7,669 bases of DNA from JBFFXF01 sp041569895 (GCA_041569895.1 JBFFXF010000325.1:1-7669), one strand, 5' to 3'; counted from the first letter of the stretch, positions 1 to 7,531 are shown. Translations and numbers: made by a program. Notes: generated by a model not told the origin, from the sequence alone.

Positions 1-1
1 C

Positions 2-3000
2 GAGGCCCACGAGGACACGCTCGTGCGCAGCGGCGACCGCCACCCGTTCACGGACTGCACCGATGCCGTCCTCTCCTCGAGCGACGTCTTCAAGCGCCAG
101 CTCCGCCCGGGAGTCGACCTCTGGACGGGCGTCGTCGACGTCAGCTTCGGCATCGACATCGGCGGCTGGCAGGGCATCACGATCGGCGACGTCAACGGCG
201 ACGGGCTCGACGACCTCTACGCGTGCCAGCCGGGCGGCCTGCCGAATCGCCTCTTCGTGCAGCGTCCCGACGGCACGGCGGTGGAGGTCTCCGAGCGATC
301 CGGTGTCGACTGGATCGACTCCACCCACGGCGCGTTGCTCGTCGACCTCGACAACGACGGCGATCAGGACTTCCTCGTCGGCGTGCGCAGCGGCGTGCTG
401 GTCCTCGAGAACGACGGCGAGGGGCGTTTCCGCGTCGCCGCAGCCGAGCTGCTGCCAGCGGCGATCCCCTACTCGCTGGCCGCCGCCGATTACGACGAGG
501 ACGGCGATCTCGACGTCTACGTCTGCTGCTACGATCGCCGTCGCGGCATCAACAGGCACGTGCTGTTCGCGCGCCCGGTCCCCTACCACGACGCCAACAA
601 CGGTGGACGCAACGCGCTGCTCCGCAACGACGGCGGGTGGCGGTTCACGCACGTCACGCGCAGGGTCGGTCTCGACGAGAACAACCGCCGTTTCAGCTAC
701 GCCGCGTCGTGGGAGGACTACGACAACGACGGCGACCTCGATCTCTACGTCGCCAACGACTTCGGTCGCAACAACCTCTACCGCAACGACGGCGGGCGGT
801 TCCGCGACGTCGCCGGCGAGGCCGGCGTGGAGGACATCTCTCCGGGGATGTCGGTCGCGTGGGGCGACTACGACAACGACGGGCGCATGGACCTCTACGT
901 CAGCAACATGTTCTCCTCGGCCGGCAACCGGATCACGTTCCAGGAGCGCTTCCAGTCCGGTTCCTCCGAGTCGACGCGCTCGCAGCTCCAGCGACACGCG
1001 CGCGGCAACTCGCTCTTCCGCAACCTCGACGAGAGACGCTTCGCCGATGTCAGCGTCGAGGCGGGCGTGACCATCGGGCGCTGGGCGTGGGGCTCGCTGT
1101 TCGCCGACCTCAATAACGATGGCCGCGAGGACATCGTCGTCACCAACGGGTTCATTACCCAGGAGGACACGGGCGACTTGTGAAGCTTCTACTGGCGACA
1201 GGTCGTGTCGCAGACGCCCGAGAGCGAGACCACGGCGCAGCCGATCGACGGGTATCTCGACGCGTGGGAGAAGCTGGCGCGCATGATCCAGCAGGGGCGG
1301 TCGTTCAGTGGCCACGAGCGCAACTGCTGCTTCCTCAACACCGGCGGAACGCGATTCGCCGACGTCTCCGCCGCAACCGGTCTCGACCTCGACGACGACG
1401 GCCGCAGCGTGGCCTTGACCGACTGGGACCACGACGGCGACGTCGACCTCTGGCTCGCGAACCGCACCGGTCCACGGCTTCGATTCCTCAGGAACGACCT
1501 GCCGGCGGCGCACCACTTCCTCGCGCTGCGGCTGATCGGCGATCCGCGGCGCCGCACGAACCGCGATGCCATCGGCGCGCGCGTGGAGCTCCACCTCGCC
1601 GGCGTCGAACCAGGACGCCTGATCCGCACACTGCGCGCCGGTGACGGGTTCCTGTCCCAGTCGACGAAGTGGCTCCACTTCGGCGTGCCTCGCGGCGCCA
1701 CGATCGAGCGCGTCGTCGTGCGATGGCCGGGCGGCGGCCGGGACGCCGGGGAGCAGATCGAGGAGTTCCGCGGACTGGCGCTCGACCGCCGCTGGGTCCT
1801 CGAGCAGGGAAGCGGCGCGGCGAGACCGCAGGAGCCGCGCCGCGGTGTGGTCGCGCTGCCCGCCGGGGCCAGGCAGGCACCGCCCGACACGGGCGCGGCG
1901 CGGGTGCGTTTCGCGAGGCCGGTGGAGGCCCCGCGCCTGGCGTACACGCGCTTCGACGGCAACGCCGCGACGGTGACGGTGGGCGCCGGGTCGCCGGTGC
2001 TCGTCAACCTCTGGGCCTCGTGGTGTCGCCCGTGCCTCGAGGAGCTGCGGGACATCACGCGTGCTTCGGGTCGCATCCGCTCGAAGGGCCTCGACGTCGT
2101 CGCGCTGTCAGTGGACGGGCTCGAGGACGACCAGCAGGTCGACCTCGCCGCGCTCGAGCGCGTCATCGACAGGCTCGGCTTCCCGTTCCGGGCCGGCAGG
2201 GCGACCTCCGAGCTCGTCGCCGCGCTCGACGCGATCCAGCGGGAGCGAACGTATCGCGTGCGGCAGCTGCCGGTGCCGACGAGCTTCCTGGTCGACGGGC
2301 GCGGTCGCATCGCCATCGTCTACAAGGGAAAGGTCGAGGTCGACCGCGTCCTCGCCGACGCCGCGACGCTCGACGGCGATGACAAGACGCTCGAGCGGCG
2401 CGCCGTGCCGTTCGAGGGGCGCTGGGCCGATGACCACTTCGTCACCAACCCGATCGCCGTCGCCGGCGTGTATCTCGAGGGGCGCTACCCGGAGGACGCG
2501 CGCGAGTACCTCGAGCGCTATCTCGGCGAGCAGTCCGACGAGGACCTCGACCCGCGCACGCGGGCGCTCCGCGTCGCCGACGTGCACCACATGCTCGGCC
2601 GCGTGGCGCTGCTCGAGGGCGACACCGATGAGGCCGCACGCTCGTTCCGCCGGGCACTCGAGCAAAACCCCGACCTCGCCGCCGCGCTCGTCGATCTCGC
2701 CAGGCTGCTCGCCGAACGCGGCGATCACGCCGGCGCCATCGAGCTGCTCGAGCGCGCGCGGCGACAGAGCCCCCGCGACCCGCGCATTCATTATCGCCTC
2801 GGAAGCGCCACCATCGCGCAGGGCGACGTCGCCGCGGGGCTCCGCCACCTGCGCCAGGCGCTGGCAGTCGCCCCGGGATACCCACCGGCCGCCAACGACC
2901 TCGCCTGGATCCTCGCGACGCACCCCGACCCGACGATGCGCAACGGACGCGAGGCGGTCGACCTCGCCCGCCGCCTCAGCGAGGCGAGCCGCTTCCGCGA

Positions 3001-3193
3001 CCCGCGCGCTCTCGACACCCTCGCCGCCGCGCTGGCAGAGATCGGCGACTTCACCCGCGCCGCCGAGACCGCCCGCCGCGCCGCCGACACGGCCACCACT
3101 CGCGGCCTCGACGACCTCGCGGTCCGCATCCGCGACCGAGTCGCCCTCTTCGAATCCGGGCAGCCGTACCGGGAGATGCCGGAAGGACGGTGA
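2..3193 (+). CDS. Putative selenoprotein: FG-GAP/VCBS repeats, ASPIC/UnbV, thioredoxin and TPR domains (5' partial, in-frame UGA read as Sec)
   Basis: The reading frame is open from the first complete codon, so the true start and any signal peptide lie outside the window. The visible part is 1063 residues if the TGA at 1181-1183 is decoded. Calcium loops of the DxDxDGxxD type (FG-GAP/VCBS) begin at about residues 63, 115, 163, 239, 289, 369 and 474. The ASPIC/UnbV domain spans about 495-585 (NRDAIGARVEL, RAGDGFLSQS). A TlpA-like thioredoxin domain spans about 655-765, with WCRPC (Cys675, Cys678) and a VPTSFLVD segment supplying the cis-Pro. TPRs fill about 858 to the end, finishing in a GQPYRE motif. 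The in-frame UGA (residue 394, DTGDL-U-SFYWRQV) lies between loops six and seven. A stop there would cut the repeat fold and leave the second half without a credible start: the GTG at 1205 has no Shine-Dalgarno and lies inside the hairpin. Family knowledge suggests an extracytoplasmic beta-propeller-like protein. A redox role for the Sec is inferred. The substrate is unknown. A sequencing error or true nonsense mutation remains possible. Confidence 0.85.
1181..1183 (+). other. In-frame UGA, probable selenocysteine codon
   Basis: This TGA shares its frame with the coding sequence on both sides. Codons directly after it (Ser-Phe-Tyr-Trp-Arg-Gln-Val) read as sensible protein before any possible restart codon. 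I recall related ASPIC/UnbV proteins carrying an aligned DL-C-SFFWRQV with cysteine here, which would be the classical Sec/Cys exchange. That recollection has not been checked by alignment. The gene's real terminator is another TGA at 3191-3193, which lacks a suitable hairpin, so wholesale reassignment of UGA is not implied. Confidence 0.8.
1184..1214 (+). promoter_or_regulatory. Bacterial SECIS-like hairpin for selenocysteine insertion
   Basis: Bases 1195-1200 (GCGACA) pair perfectly with 1206-1211 (TGTCGC) around the 5-nt loop GGTCG (1201-1205). A short lower stem is possible between TCT (1188-1190) and AGA (1212-1214), leaving a bulge of four bases on the 5' side. The loop begins 17 nt after the UGA. 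Known bacterial SECIS elements lie within the coding sequence just after UGA, with a short apical loop that begins with G; the E. coli fdhF element also exposes GGUC. SelB binds this loop to deliver Sec-tRNA. The fit in spacing, stem and loop is strong, but no folding program or covariance search was run. Confidence 0.8.
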
Positions 3194-3262
3194 TTTGTCC
3201 CCGGTGCCCGGAAGGGTTACTCGAAATCGGCTACGCGCGGACGACGGACGACGAGGACGGGA

Positions 3263-3298
3263 ACGCAGATTACGCAGATTACGCAGATTGACGCAGAT
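3263..3298 (+). repeat. Tandem 9-mer ACGCAGATT array
   Basis: Three perfect copies of ACGCAGATT (3263-3271, 3272-3280, 3281-3289) are followed, after one inserted G, by a fourth 8-base partial copy at 3291-3298. The array lies 70 bases after the stop of the selenoprotein gene and does not continue its coding frame in a family-like way. Function unknown; it behaves like a microsatellite. Confidence 0.9.
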
Positions 3299-3332
3299 CG
3301 AGGAAGGATTGGTTCCCGAATCGGTCTCGGCC

Positions 3333-3395
3333 ATCGGAGTCGGAATCGGACATCGGAATCGGAATCGGACATCGGAGTCGGAGTCGGAATCGGCA
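3333..3395 (+). repeat. Nested hexamer / 19-mer repeat (CGGAAT / CGGAGT units)
   Basis: The tract is built from CGGAAT and CGGAGT hexamers. A higher-order 19-base period is visible: units at 3333-3351 and 3352-3370 differ at one position, and a third, shortened unit starts at 3371. Single-base A/G exchanges between units (AAT versus AGT) suggest slippage followed by point mutation. Similar motifs on the opposite strand occur after the second gene near 7500-7550. Confidence 0.85.
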
Positions 3396-3400
3396 TCTGT

Positions 3401-3465
3401 CTCCAACCTCGGCCTCCGACCTCTGATCTCCGACCTCTGCCTCTGACCTCTGCCTCCAACGCCGA
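3401..3465 (+). repeat. CT-rich 13-14-base degenerate repeat
   Basis: Related pyrimidine-rich units such as CTCCGACCTCTG and CTCTGACCTCTG recur about every 13-14 bases, with slight variation in length. The strand asymmetry (mostly C and T on the plus strand) is marked. No coding role is evident. Confidence 0.75.
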
Positions 3466-3490
3466 GTCGGTCTCGTTCCCGTCAGCCCTC

Positions 3491-3526
3491 GAGGACGAGG
3501 ACGGGAACGGGGACGGGGACGGGAAC
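3491..3526 (+). repeat. Six hexamers of the GRGRAC type
   Basis: Six consecutive hexamers read GAGGAC, GAGGAC, GGGAAC, GGGGAC, GGGGAC, GGGAAC. They follow a CTCGAG site. The complement of this arrangement, CTCGAG joined to the same kind of hexamers, appears at about 7567-7599 after the second gene, so the two tracts form an imperfect inverted pair. Confidence 0.85.
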
Positions 3527-3685
3527 GGAATAGATCCGCTCCGCCCCGCATGAAGGTGGCGACCGCCCCCCTCCTGTGTCACAATAGAGGTCGCTCCGGC
3601 CAGCGCCAGGAGAGCTCGGCTCCGGGGCATGCTGTTTGGGTTCCGGGTCTGTTTCCTTCAACTCGCGATCGAGAGAGAGCTCAGC

Positions 3686-3690
3686 GAGGA
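3686..3690 (+). promoter_or_regulatory. Ribosome binding site deciding the start at 3700
   Basis: GAGGA lies nine bases before the ATG at 3700. This ATG opens directly onto a typical signal peptide, whereas the earlier in-frame ATG at 3550 would add 50 residues of Pro/Gly/Ser-rich, non-hydrophobic sequence in front of it. The later start is therefore preferred. Confidence 0.7.
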
Positions 3691-3699
3691 TCGACACTC

Positions 3700-6600
3700 A
3701 TGACACGACTTCACGAGCGCACGCTCCGCGTCCTGATTCTTCTGTCCGTCATCGTCATTCCGCTCGTCACGCCGGTGGCGCTGCGAGCCGAGACGCTCGC
3801 GGACTCGGTGGCGGACTGGTCCGCTGACGGCATGCAGAACGTCAATGGGTGGACGTACGGCTACTACAACCTCACGGCCGATGAAGACGACACGTACCAG
3901 ACCGACGAGTTCATGCCGTTCGTCACCGACCAGCACTGGCGCGGCCAGATCTGGCGGCTCGCCCCGTCCAGCGCGCCCTGGACGCTGATCGGCCGGGAGA
4001 ACGGCCACCCGAACGGCACCAACAGCGCGCCGAACGAGGAACACTGGGCGATTCGCCGCTGGACGAGCGACCGCGAGGGCATGGTGGCGGTCGGCTTCCT
4101 GCTCCGCGCGCAGAACACGGGCGGCACCGGCACCACGGCGATCCTCTTCCACAACGGCACCGAGCTCGGCCGGCTCACGACGCGCACCGCGGCCGGAGCG
4201 ACGGCTCTGGTCGAGCCCTTCGATCTGGCGGTCGGCGATGTCATCGATCTCGCGCTGACCCCGGAGGGCGACGATGGAAGCCGCTCGGACGGCGCGGACG
4301 GCTCGTTCTTCGGCATGCGGATCGCGACCACCGAGGACGGCGACGAGGACGGCGTGTTCGACGCCTTCGACAACTGTCCGGAGGCCGCGAACCCGGATCA
4401 GTCAGACGGGGATTCCGACGGCGAGGGCGACGCGTGCGATGATCGCGACGGGGACACGGTGCTCGACGCGGAGGACAACTGTCCCGACGCGGGCAACGGT
4501 GACCAGGCAGATGGCGACGAGGACGGCGTCGGCGACGTCTGCGACAACTGCCCGTCCGTCGCCAATCCGGATCAAGCCGACAGCGACGGTGACGGCGAGG
4601 GCGACGCCTGCGACGACGGCGACGGTGACGGCGTGGGCGACGGCCTGGACAACTGCCCGAGCACGCCGAACCCGGGCCAGGAGAACTCGGACGGCGACTC
4701 CCTCGGGGATGCCTGCGACAACTGTCCCATGGACGACAACGAGGACCAGGCGGATCGCGACAACGACCTCTGCGGCGACGCCTGCGATCCGGCGCTCGCC
4801 GACTCGTCGGACGACTGGTCCGAGGACGGGATGCAGGGAGCGAATCGCTGGACCTACGGCTACTACGATCAGACCACCGACCGCACCATGCGGGACGGGG
4901 TCTACAACCCCGACACCGACTTCCTCCCCTTCTTCAACGACGGCAGCGGTGGCCCCGCAACCGAGCCGGGCGGCAACCACTGGAACGGCAACGCCTGGGA
5001 CCTCGAGGATGCCGGCACGGCCCCGTGGACCTTCGTCGGCCGCACCTCCTCACACCCGAACGGCGAGAACAACACCAACGAGCACTGGGCGATCCGACGC
5101 TGGGCCAGCAACGTCTCCGGACCGGTGGCAATCACCTGGCAGATGCGCAAGGAGAACGTCAACTGCGGCAATGGCGTCACGGGACTGCTGCTGATCAACG
5201 GCGACGTCGTGGACTCCGCGTCGATCGCGTTCAACGACAACGTCGGAGTGTCGCGGACCGTCTTCGTCGATCTCTCGGCGGGCAACTTTGTCGAGCTGGC
5301 GTTGAGCTCGGTGGGCCCGGACGGCGTATCGACGGACGGTTGCGACGGCTCGGCGCTCCGGATGACGATCAAGGAGGACCGCAGCTGCGTCCCGGACGGG
5401 GATGAGGACGGCGTGCCCGACAGCACCGACATCTGTCCGGCCAACGCCGATCCGGACCAGCTCGACCAGGACGGCGACGGCGTCGGCGATGCCTGCGACA
5501 ACTGTCCGACGCTCGCGAACTCCGATCAGCTCGACACCGACGGCGACGGCATCGGCGACGTCTGCGATGACGGCGACGGGGACGGCGTGCCGAACACCAC
5601 CGACAACTGCCCGACCATTCCGAACGCCGGCCAGGAGGACGCCGACGGCGACGAGCTCGGCGACGCCTGCGACAACTGTCCCGCCGTGGCCAATGCCGCG
5701 CAGGATGACAAGGACGCCGACGGCGTTGGCGACGCCTGCGACGGGGTGCTCGCGGACTCCACCGAGGACTGGTCGGTGGGCGGTGTTCAGGGCGAGCGCA
5801 ACTGGACCAACGGCTACTACAACCTCACGCTCGACGACGACGGCATCTACCAGTCCGATGACTTCATCGAGCTCGTCAACGACCCGGCCCCCGGCGCGCC
5901 GGTCAACCACTGGCGCGGCTCCTTCTGGCGGCTGGCGCCGTCGAGCGCGCCGTGGCTGACGATCGGCAACGACTCGACTCCGGATTTCGTCCACCCCAAC
6001 GGCACCAACAGCGCGCCGAACGAGGAGATGTGGGCGATCCGGCGCTGGGTGAGCGACTTCGACGGTCCCGCGGCGCTGACGTGGTCGGTCCGCGCCCAGA
6101 ATCCCGGCGGCTCCGGGACCGGCGGCGTTCTCTTCCTGAACGGCGTGGAGATCGACGCCGCCAACATCTTCGGCAACGACGACATCGGCGTCATCCGCAC
6201 GGTCCATGCCGTGCTCTCGTCGGGCGACATCGTCGACCTCGCGCTGACTCCCGTCGGCGCCACGGGCGACCGGGCGGACGGCGCGGACGGCTCGTTCAAC
6301 TGGATGCGGATCAAGGCGCTCTTCCCGTGCGACGCGGCCAATCCGACGACCGTCGCCGACTCGATCGCCGACTGGTCGCCCGACGGAACGCAGGGCGAGA
6401 ACGGCTGGTCATATGGCTACCACGACGTCCGCGCCGACGTCGAGAGCGGCAGCGGCGCCTATGATGTCGACGACTTCATCGAGTACCTCAACGACGGCAG
6501 CGGCATGGTGAGCGCCGACCCTGCGTTCGGCGCCTGGAGGGACACGCCGAACCACTGGGATGGGTCGAAGTGGGACCTGCTGGTCAACGGCGCTCCTGTG

Positions 6601-7395
6601 AGTCACGGTCCCTGGACCGAGACGACGCGCACCGGCGGTCACCCCGCGTCGAACGCGCAAGGCGACCCGGAGGTCCACTGGGCGATGCGTCGCTGGACGA
6701 GTGACGTCTCGGGCGTCGTGCGGATCTCCGGGATGCTCCGGAACAACTCCGCCAACGGCGACGGCACCGTCGGCCGCGTCTTCATAAACGGCGTCGAGGT
6801 GCTGTCGGCGCTCAGCGACGGCAACAACGTGCCGTACTCGCTCGAGACCGAGATCGCCAGCGGTGACGTCATCGACTTCGCCATCGATCCCGATGGCGCG
6901 GGCGTCCTCGACCCGATGGACCCCGCGACCCTGAATTCGATCAATGACGGCTCGGACGGCACCAACTTCACGGCCAGGATCGAGCTGCTCGAGCCGTTCG
7001 ACGATGAGGACGAGGACGGCCTCACCGGGCTCTGCGACAACTGCCCCGACGTCGCCAACCCGGACCAGACCGACTCCAACGGCAACGGCATCGGCGACGC
7101 GTGCGACGGCATCGGCCCGTTCGTCCGCGGCGACGACAACGCTGACGGCCAGGTCAACATCTCCGACCCGCAGGCCTCGCTCAACTGGCAGTTCCTCGGC
7201 GGCCCCGAGCCGCCGTGCCTCGCCGCGGCCGACACGAACCGCGACGGCGACGTCAACATCACCGACGCGAGCTACTCGCTCAACTTCCAGTTCCTCGGCG
7301 GCCCGCCGCCCCCGGCGCCGTTCCCCGAGTGCGACTCGAGCCCCGAGGACTCGGACGCCGACCTCGGGTGCGTGACGCCGCACGAGTGTGAGTAG
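3700..7395 (+). CDS. Secreted repeat protein: signal peptide, four beta-rich repeat domains, thrombospondin type 3 repeats, C-terminal dockerin-like pair
   Basis: The product has 1231 residues. Residues 1 to about 30 form a signal peptide (basic MTRLHERTLR, hydrophobic LILLSVIVIPLV, likely cleavage after ALRA). Four related domains of about 180-215 residues start at about 33, 366, 684 and 885 with an [LV]ADS..DWS motif. Each contains WxYGYY-like, HPNG-like and HWAIRRW-like motifs and a late DGSF/DGTNF-type motif. Thrombospondin type 3 calcium repeats follow domains 1, 2 and 4 (DNCP..NPDQ..DGxGDxCD), with ten DNCP-like motifs in all. The end (about 1141-1206) carries two dockerin-like loops, DDNADGQVN and DTNRDGDVN, each followed by a FLGG motif, then a Cys-containing tail. 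The protein is very acidic and should bind many calcium ions. I infer a cell-surface or extracellular structural or adhesive protein. No catalytic motif is seen and no specific ligand can be named. The gene stands alone between two repeat-rich spacers. Confidence 0.85.
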   Translation: MTRLHERTLRVLILLSVIVIPLVTPVALRAETLADSVADWSADGMQNVNGWTYGYYNLTADEDDTYQTDEFMPFVTDQHWRGQIWRLAPSSAPWTLIGRENGHPNGTNSAPNEEHWAIRRWTSDREGMVAVGFLLRAQNTGGTGTTAILFHNGTELGRLTTRTAAGATALVEPFDLAVGDVIDLALTPEGDDGSRSDGADGSFFGMRIATTEDGDEDGVFDAFDNCPEAANPDQSDGDSDGEGDACDDRDGDTVLDAEDNCPDAGNGDQADGDEDGVGDVCDNCPSVANPDQADSDGDGEGDACDDGDGDGVGDGLDNCPSTPNPGQENSDGDSLGDACDNCPMDDNEDQADRDNDLCGDACDPALADSSDDWSEDGMQGANRWTYGYYDQTTDRTMRDGVYNPDTDFLPFFNDGSGGPATEPGGNHWNGNAWDLEDAGTAPWTFVGRTSSHPNGENNTNEHWAIRRWASNVSGPVAITWQMRKENVNCGNGVTGLLLINGDVVDSASIAFNDNVGVSRTVFVDLSAGNFVELALSSVGPDGVSTDGCDGSALRMTIKEDRSCVPDGDEDGVPDSTDICPANADPDQLDQDGDGVGDACDNCPTLANSDQLDTDGDGIGDVCDDGDGDGVPNTTDNCPTIPNAGQEDADGDELGDACDNCPAVANAAQDDKDADGVGDACDGVLADSTEDWSVGGVQGERNWTNGYYNLTLDDDGIYQSDDFIELVNDPAPGAPVNHWRGSFWRLAPSSAPWLTIGNDSTPDFVHPNGTNSAPNEEMWAIRRWVSDFDGPAALTWSVRAQNPGGSGTGGVLFLNGVEIDAANIFGNDDIGVIRTVHAVLSSGDIVDLALTPVGATGDRADGADGSFNWMRIKALFPCDAANPTTVADSIADWSPDGTQGENGWSYGYHDVRADVESGSGAYDVDDFIEYLNDGSGMVSADPAFGAWRDTPNHWDGSKWDLLVNGAPVSHGPWTETTRTGGHPASNAQGDPEVHWAMRRWTSDVSGVVRISGMLRNNSANGDGTVGRVFINGVEVLSALSDGNNVPYSLETEIASGDVIDFAIDPDGAGVLDPMDPATLNSINDGSDGTNFTARIELLEPFDDEDEDGLTGLCDNCPDVANPDQTDSNGNGIGDACDGIGPFVRGDDNADGQVNISDPQASLNWQFLGGPEPPCLAAADTNRDGDVNITDASYSLNFQFLGGPPPPAPFPECDSSPEDSDADLGCVTPHECE
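4336..4794 (+). repeat. Thrombospondin type 3 repeat block 1
   Basis: Five DNCP motifs alternate with DGDxxGDxCD motifs between repeat domains 1 and 2. Paired cysteines and dense Asp match the calcium-wrapped, disulfide-linked thrombospondin type 3 family, suggesting a rigid, calcium-dependent spacer. Confidence 0.85.
5395..5748 (+). repeat. Thrombospondin type 3 repeat block 2
   Basis: Four motifs lie between domains 2 and 3. The first has DICP in place of DNCP; the others are DNCP. Several stretches nearly match block 1 at the amino-acid level, consistent with duplication of a domain-plus-spacer module. No such block separates domains 3 and 4. Confidence 0.85.
7003..7110 (+). repeat. Single thrombospondin type 3 unit before the C-terminal module
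   Basis: One unit (DEDGLTGLCDNCPDVANPDQ, then DSNGNGIGDACD) joins repeat domain 4 to the dockerin-like end. It is shorter than blocks 1 and 2 and is the tenth DNCP-like motif of the protein. Confidence 0.8.
7120..7317 (+). other. C-terminal dockerin-like double calcium loop
   Basis: Two halves share the plan [R]GD/AD-x-N-x-DG-x-x-N-I-[ST]-D followed by a helix-like SLNWQFLGG or SLNFQFLGG. This resembles type I dockerin repeats, and such ends are recurrent on exported proteins of planctomycete-like genomes (from memory). The role is probably attachment or sorting at the surface, not cellulosome assembly, since no cohesin is visible here. Confidence 0.7.
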
Positions 7396-7400
7396 CTCCG

Positions 7401-7430
7401 GTCCCGGACCCGGTCCCGGTCCCGGTCCCG
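7401..7430 (+). repeat. GTCCCG hexamer array
   Basis: Five consecutive hexamers (GTCCCG, GACCCG, then three GTCCCG) begin five bases after the stop codon. They are the reverse-complement type of the GGGGAC hexamers found before the gene. Confidence 0.85.
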
Positions 7431-7516
7431 AAGACGGTCGTCGTCATTGAGGACGGCCGACGTCGGGGCCGGGGCCGGCGGGGTCGGGGGACCGGGATCG
7501 GATTCCGACTCGGATA

Positions 7517-7531
7517 ACTCGGATACCGAGT
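7517..7531. other. Small hairpin ACTCGG-ATA-CCGAGT
   Basis: A perfect 6-bp stem with a 3-base loop lies within the ATTCCGACTCGG-like tract. An alternative 7-bp pairing uses GACTCGG at 7507-7513 with CCGAGTC at 7526-7532. It has no following T-run, so a terminator role is only a possibility. Confidence 0.45.

Larger units (their letters stand above)
3194..3699. other. Repeat-rich intergenic spacer and leader of the second gene
   Basis: I see no credible gene in these 506 bases; long open frames here only mirror the simple repeats. In order it holds three tandem 9-mers, a nested GGAATC/GGAGTC array, a CT-rich tract at about 3401-3465, and GAGGAC/GGGAAC/GGGGAC hexamers ending near 3526. About 170 bases of more ordinary sequence precede the next gene. 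A CACAAT at 3580-3585 could be a -10 element, but no convincing -35 is visible. No hairpin followed by a T-run marks a terminator for the upstream gene. Confidence 0.7.
3796..6999 (+). repeat. Four-copy protein domain repeat within the secreted protein
   Basis: Copies begin at about 3796, 4795, 5749 and 6352. Shared landmarks are ADSxxDWS, a GYY or GYH motif, NHW or QHW followed by W, APWT or GPWT, GHPNG-like, HWAIRRW or HWAMRRW with S, and late GDxIDLAL-like strands. Copies 1 and 3 resemble each other most (both have LAPSSAPW and HPNGTNSAPNEE). Copies 2 and 4 share a longer insertion with NDGSG. The domain looks like an all-beta sandwich, but I cannot name a family with certainty. Confidence 0.8.

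Noticed and set aside
1205..3193. A separate gene starting at the GTG at 1205 after a stop at 1181-1183
   Set aside because: It is in the same frame as the upstream part, lacks a ribosome binding site, starts inside a hairpin and begins mid-fold. A single recoded gene explains the data better.
3191..3211. Second selenocysteine codon at the terminal TGA
   Set aside because: The only nearby hairpin (CCGG-TGC-CCGG) is 4 bp with a loop too close to the UGA and no leading G. The frame beyond runs into simple repeats, and the protein ends at a family-like GQPYRE tail.
3263..3395. CRISPR array or replication iterons
   Set aside because: The units are directly abutting 6-19-mers with no unique spacers, so not CRISPR. 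There is no initiator gene or AT-rich region to suggest an origin.
2108..3406. Long minus-strand open frame of 432 codons opposite the TPR region
   Set aside because: It is an antisense shadow of high-GC coding sequence, starts inside the repeat spacer with SDSDSD-like translation, and shows no recognisable domain.
3217..3697. Minus-strand ORFs across the spacer
   Set aside because: Their translations are simple PSPFPSP or RSEVGG repeats produced by the hexamer tracts; no start signals or domains support them.
3550..3699. Upstream in-frame start at 3550 for the secreted protein
   Set aside because: It would place 50 non-hydrophobic residues before a clear signal peptide, and no good ribosome binding site precedes it. 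The ATG at 3700 has GAGGA at proper distance.
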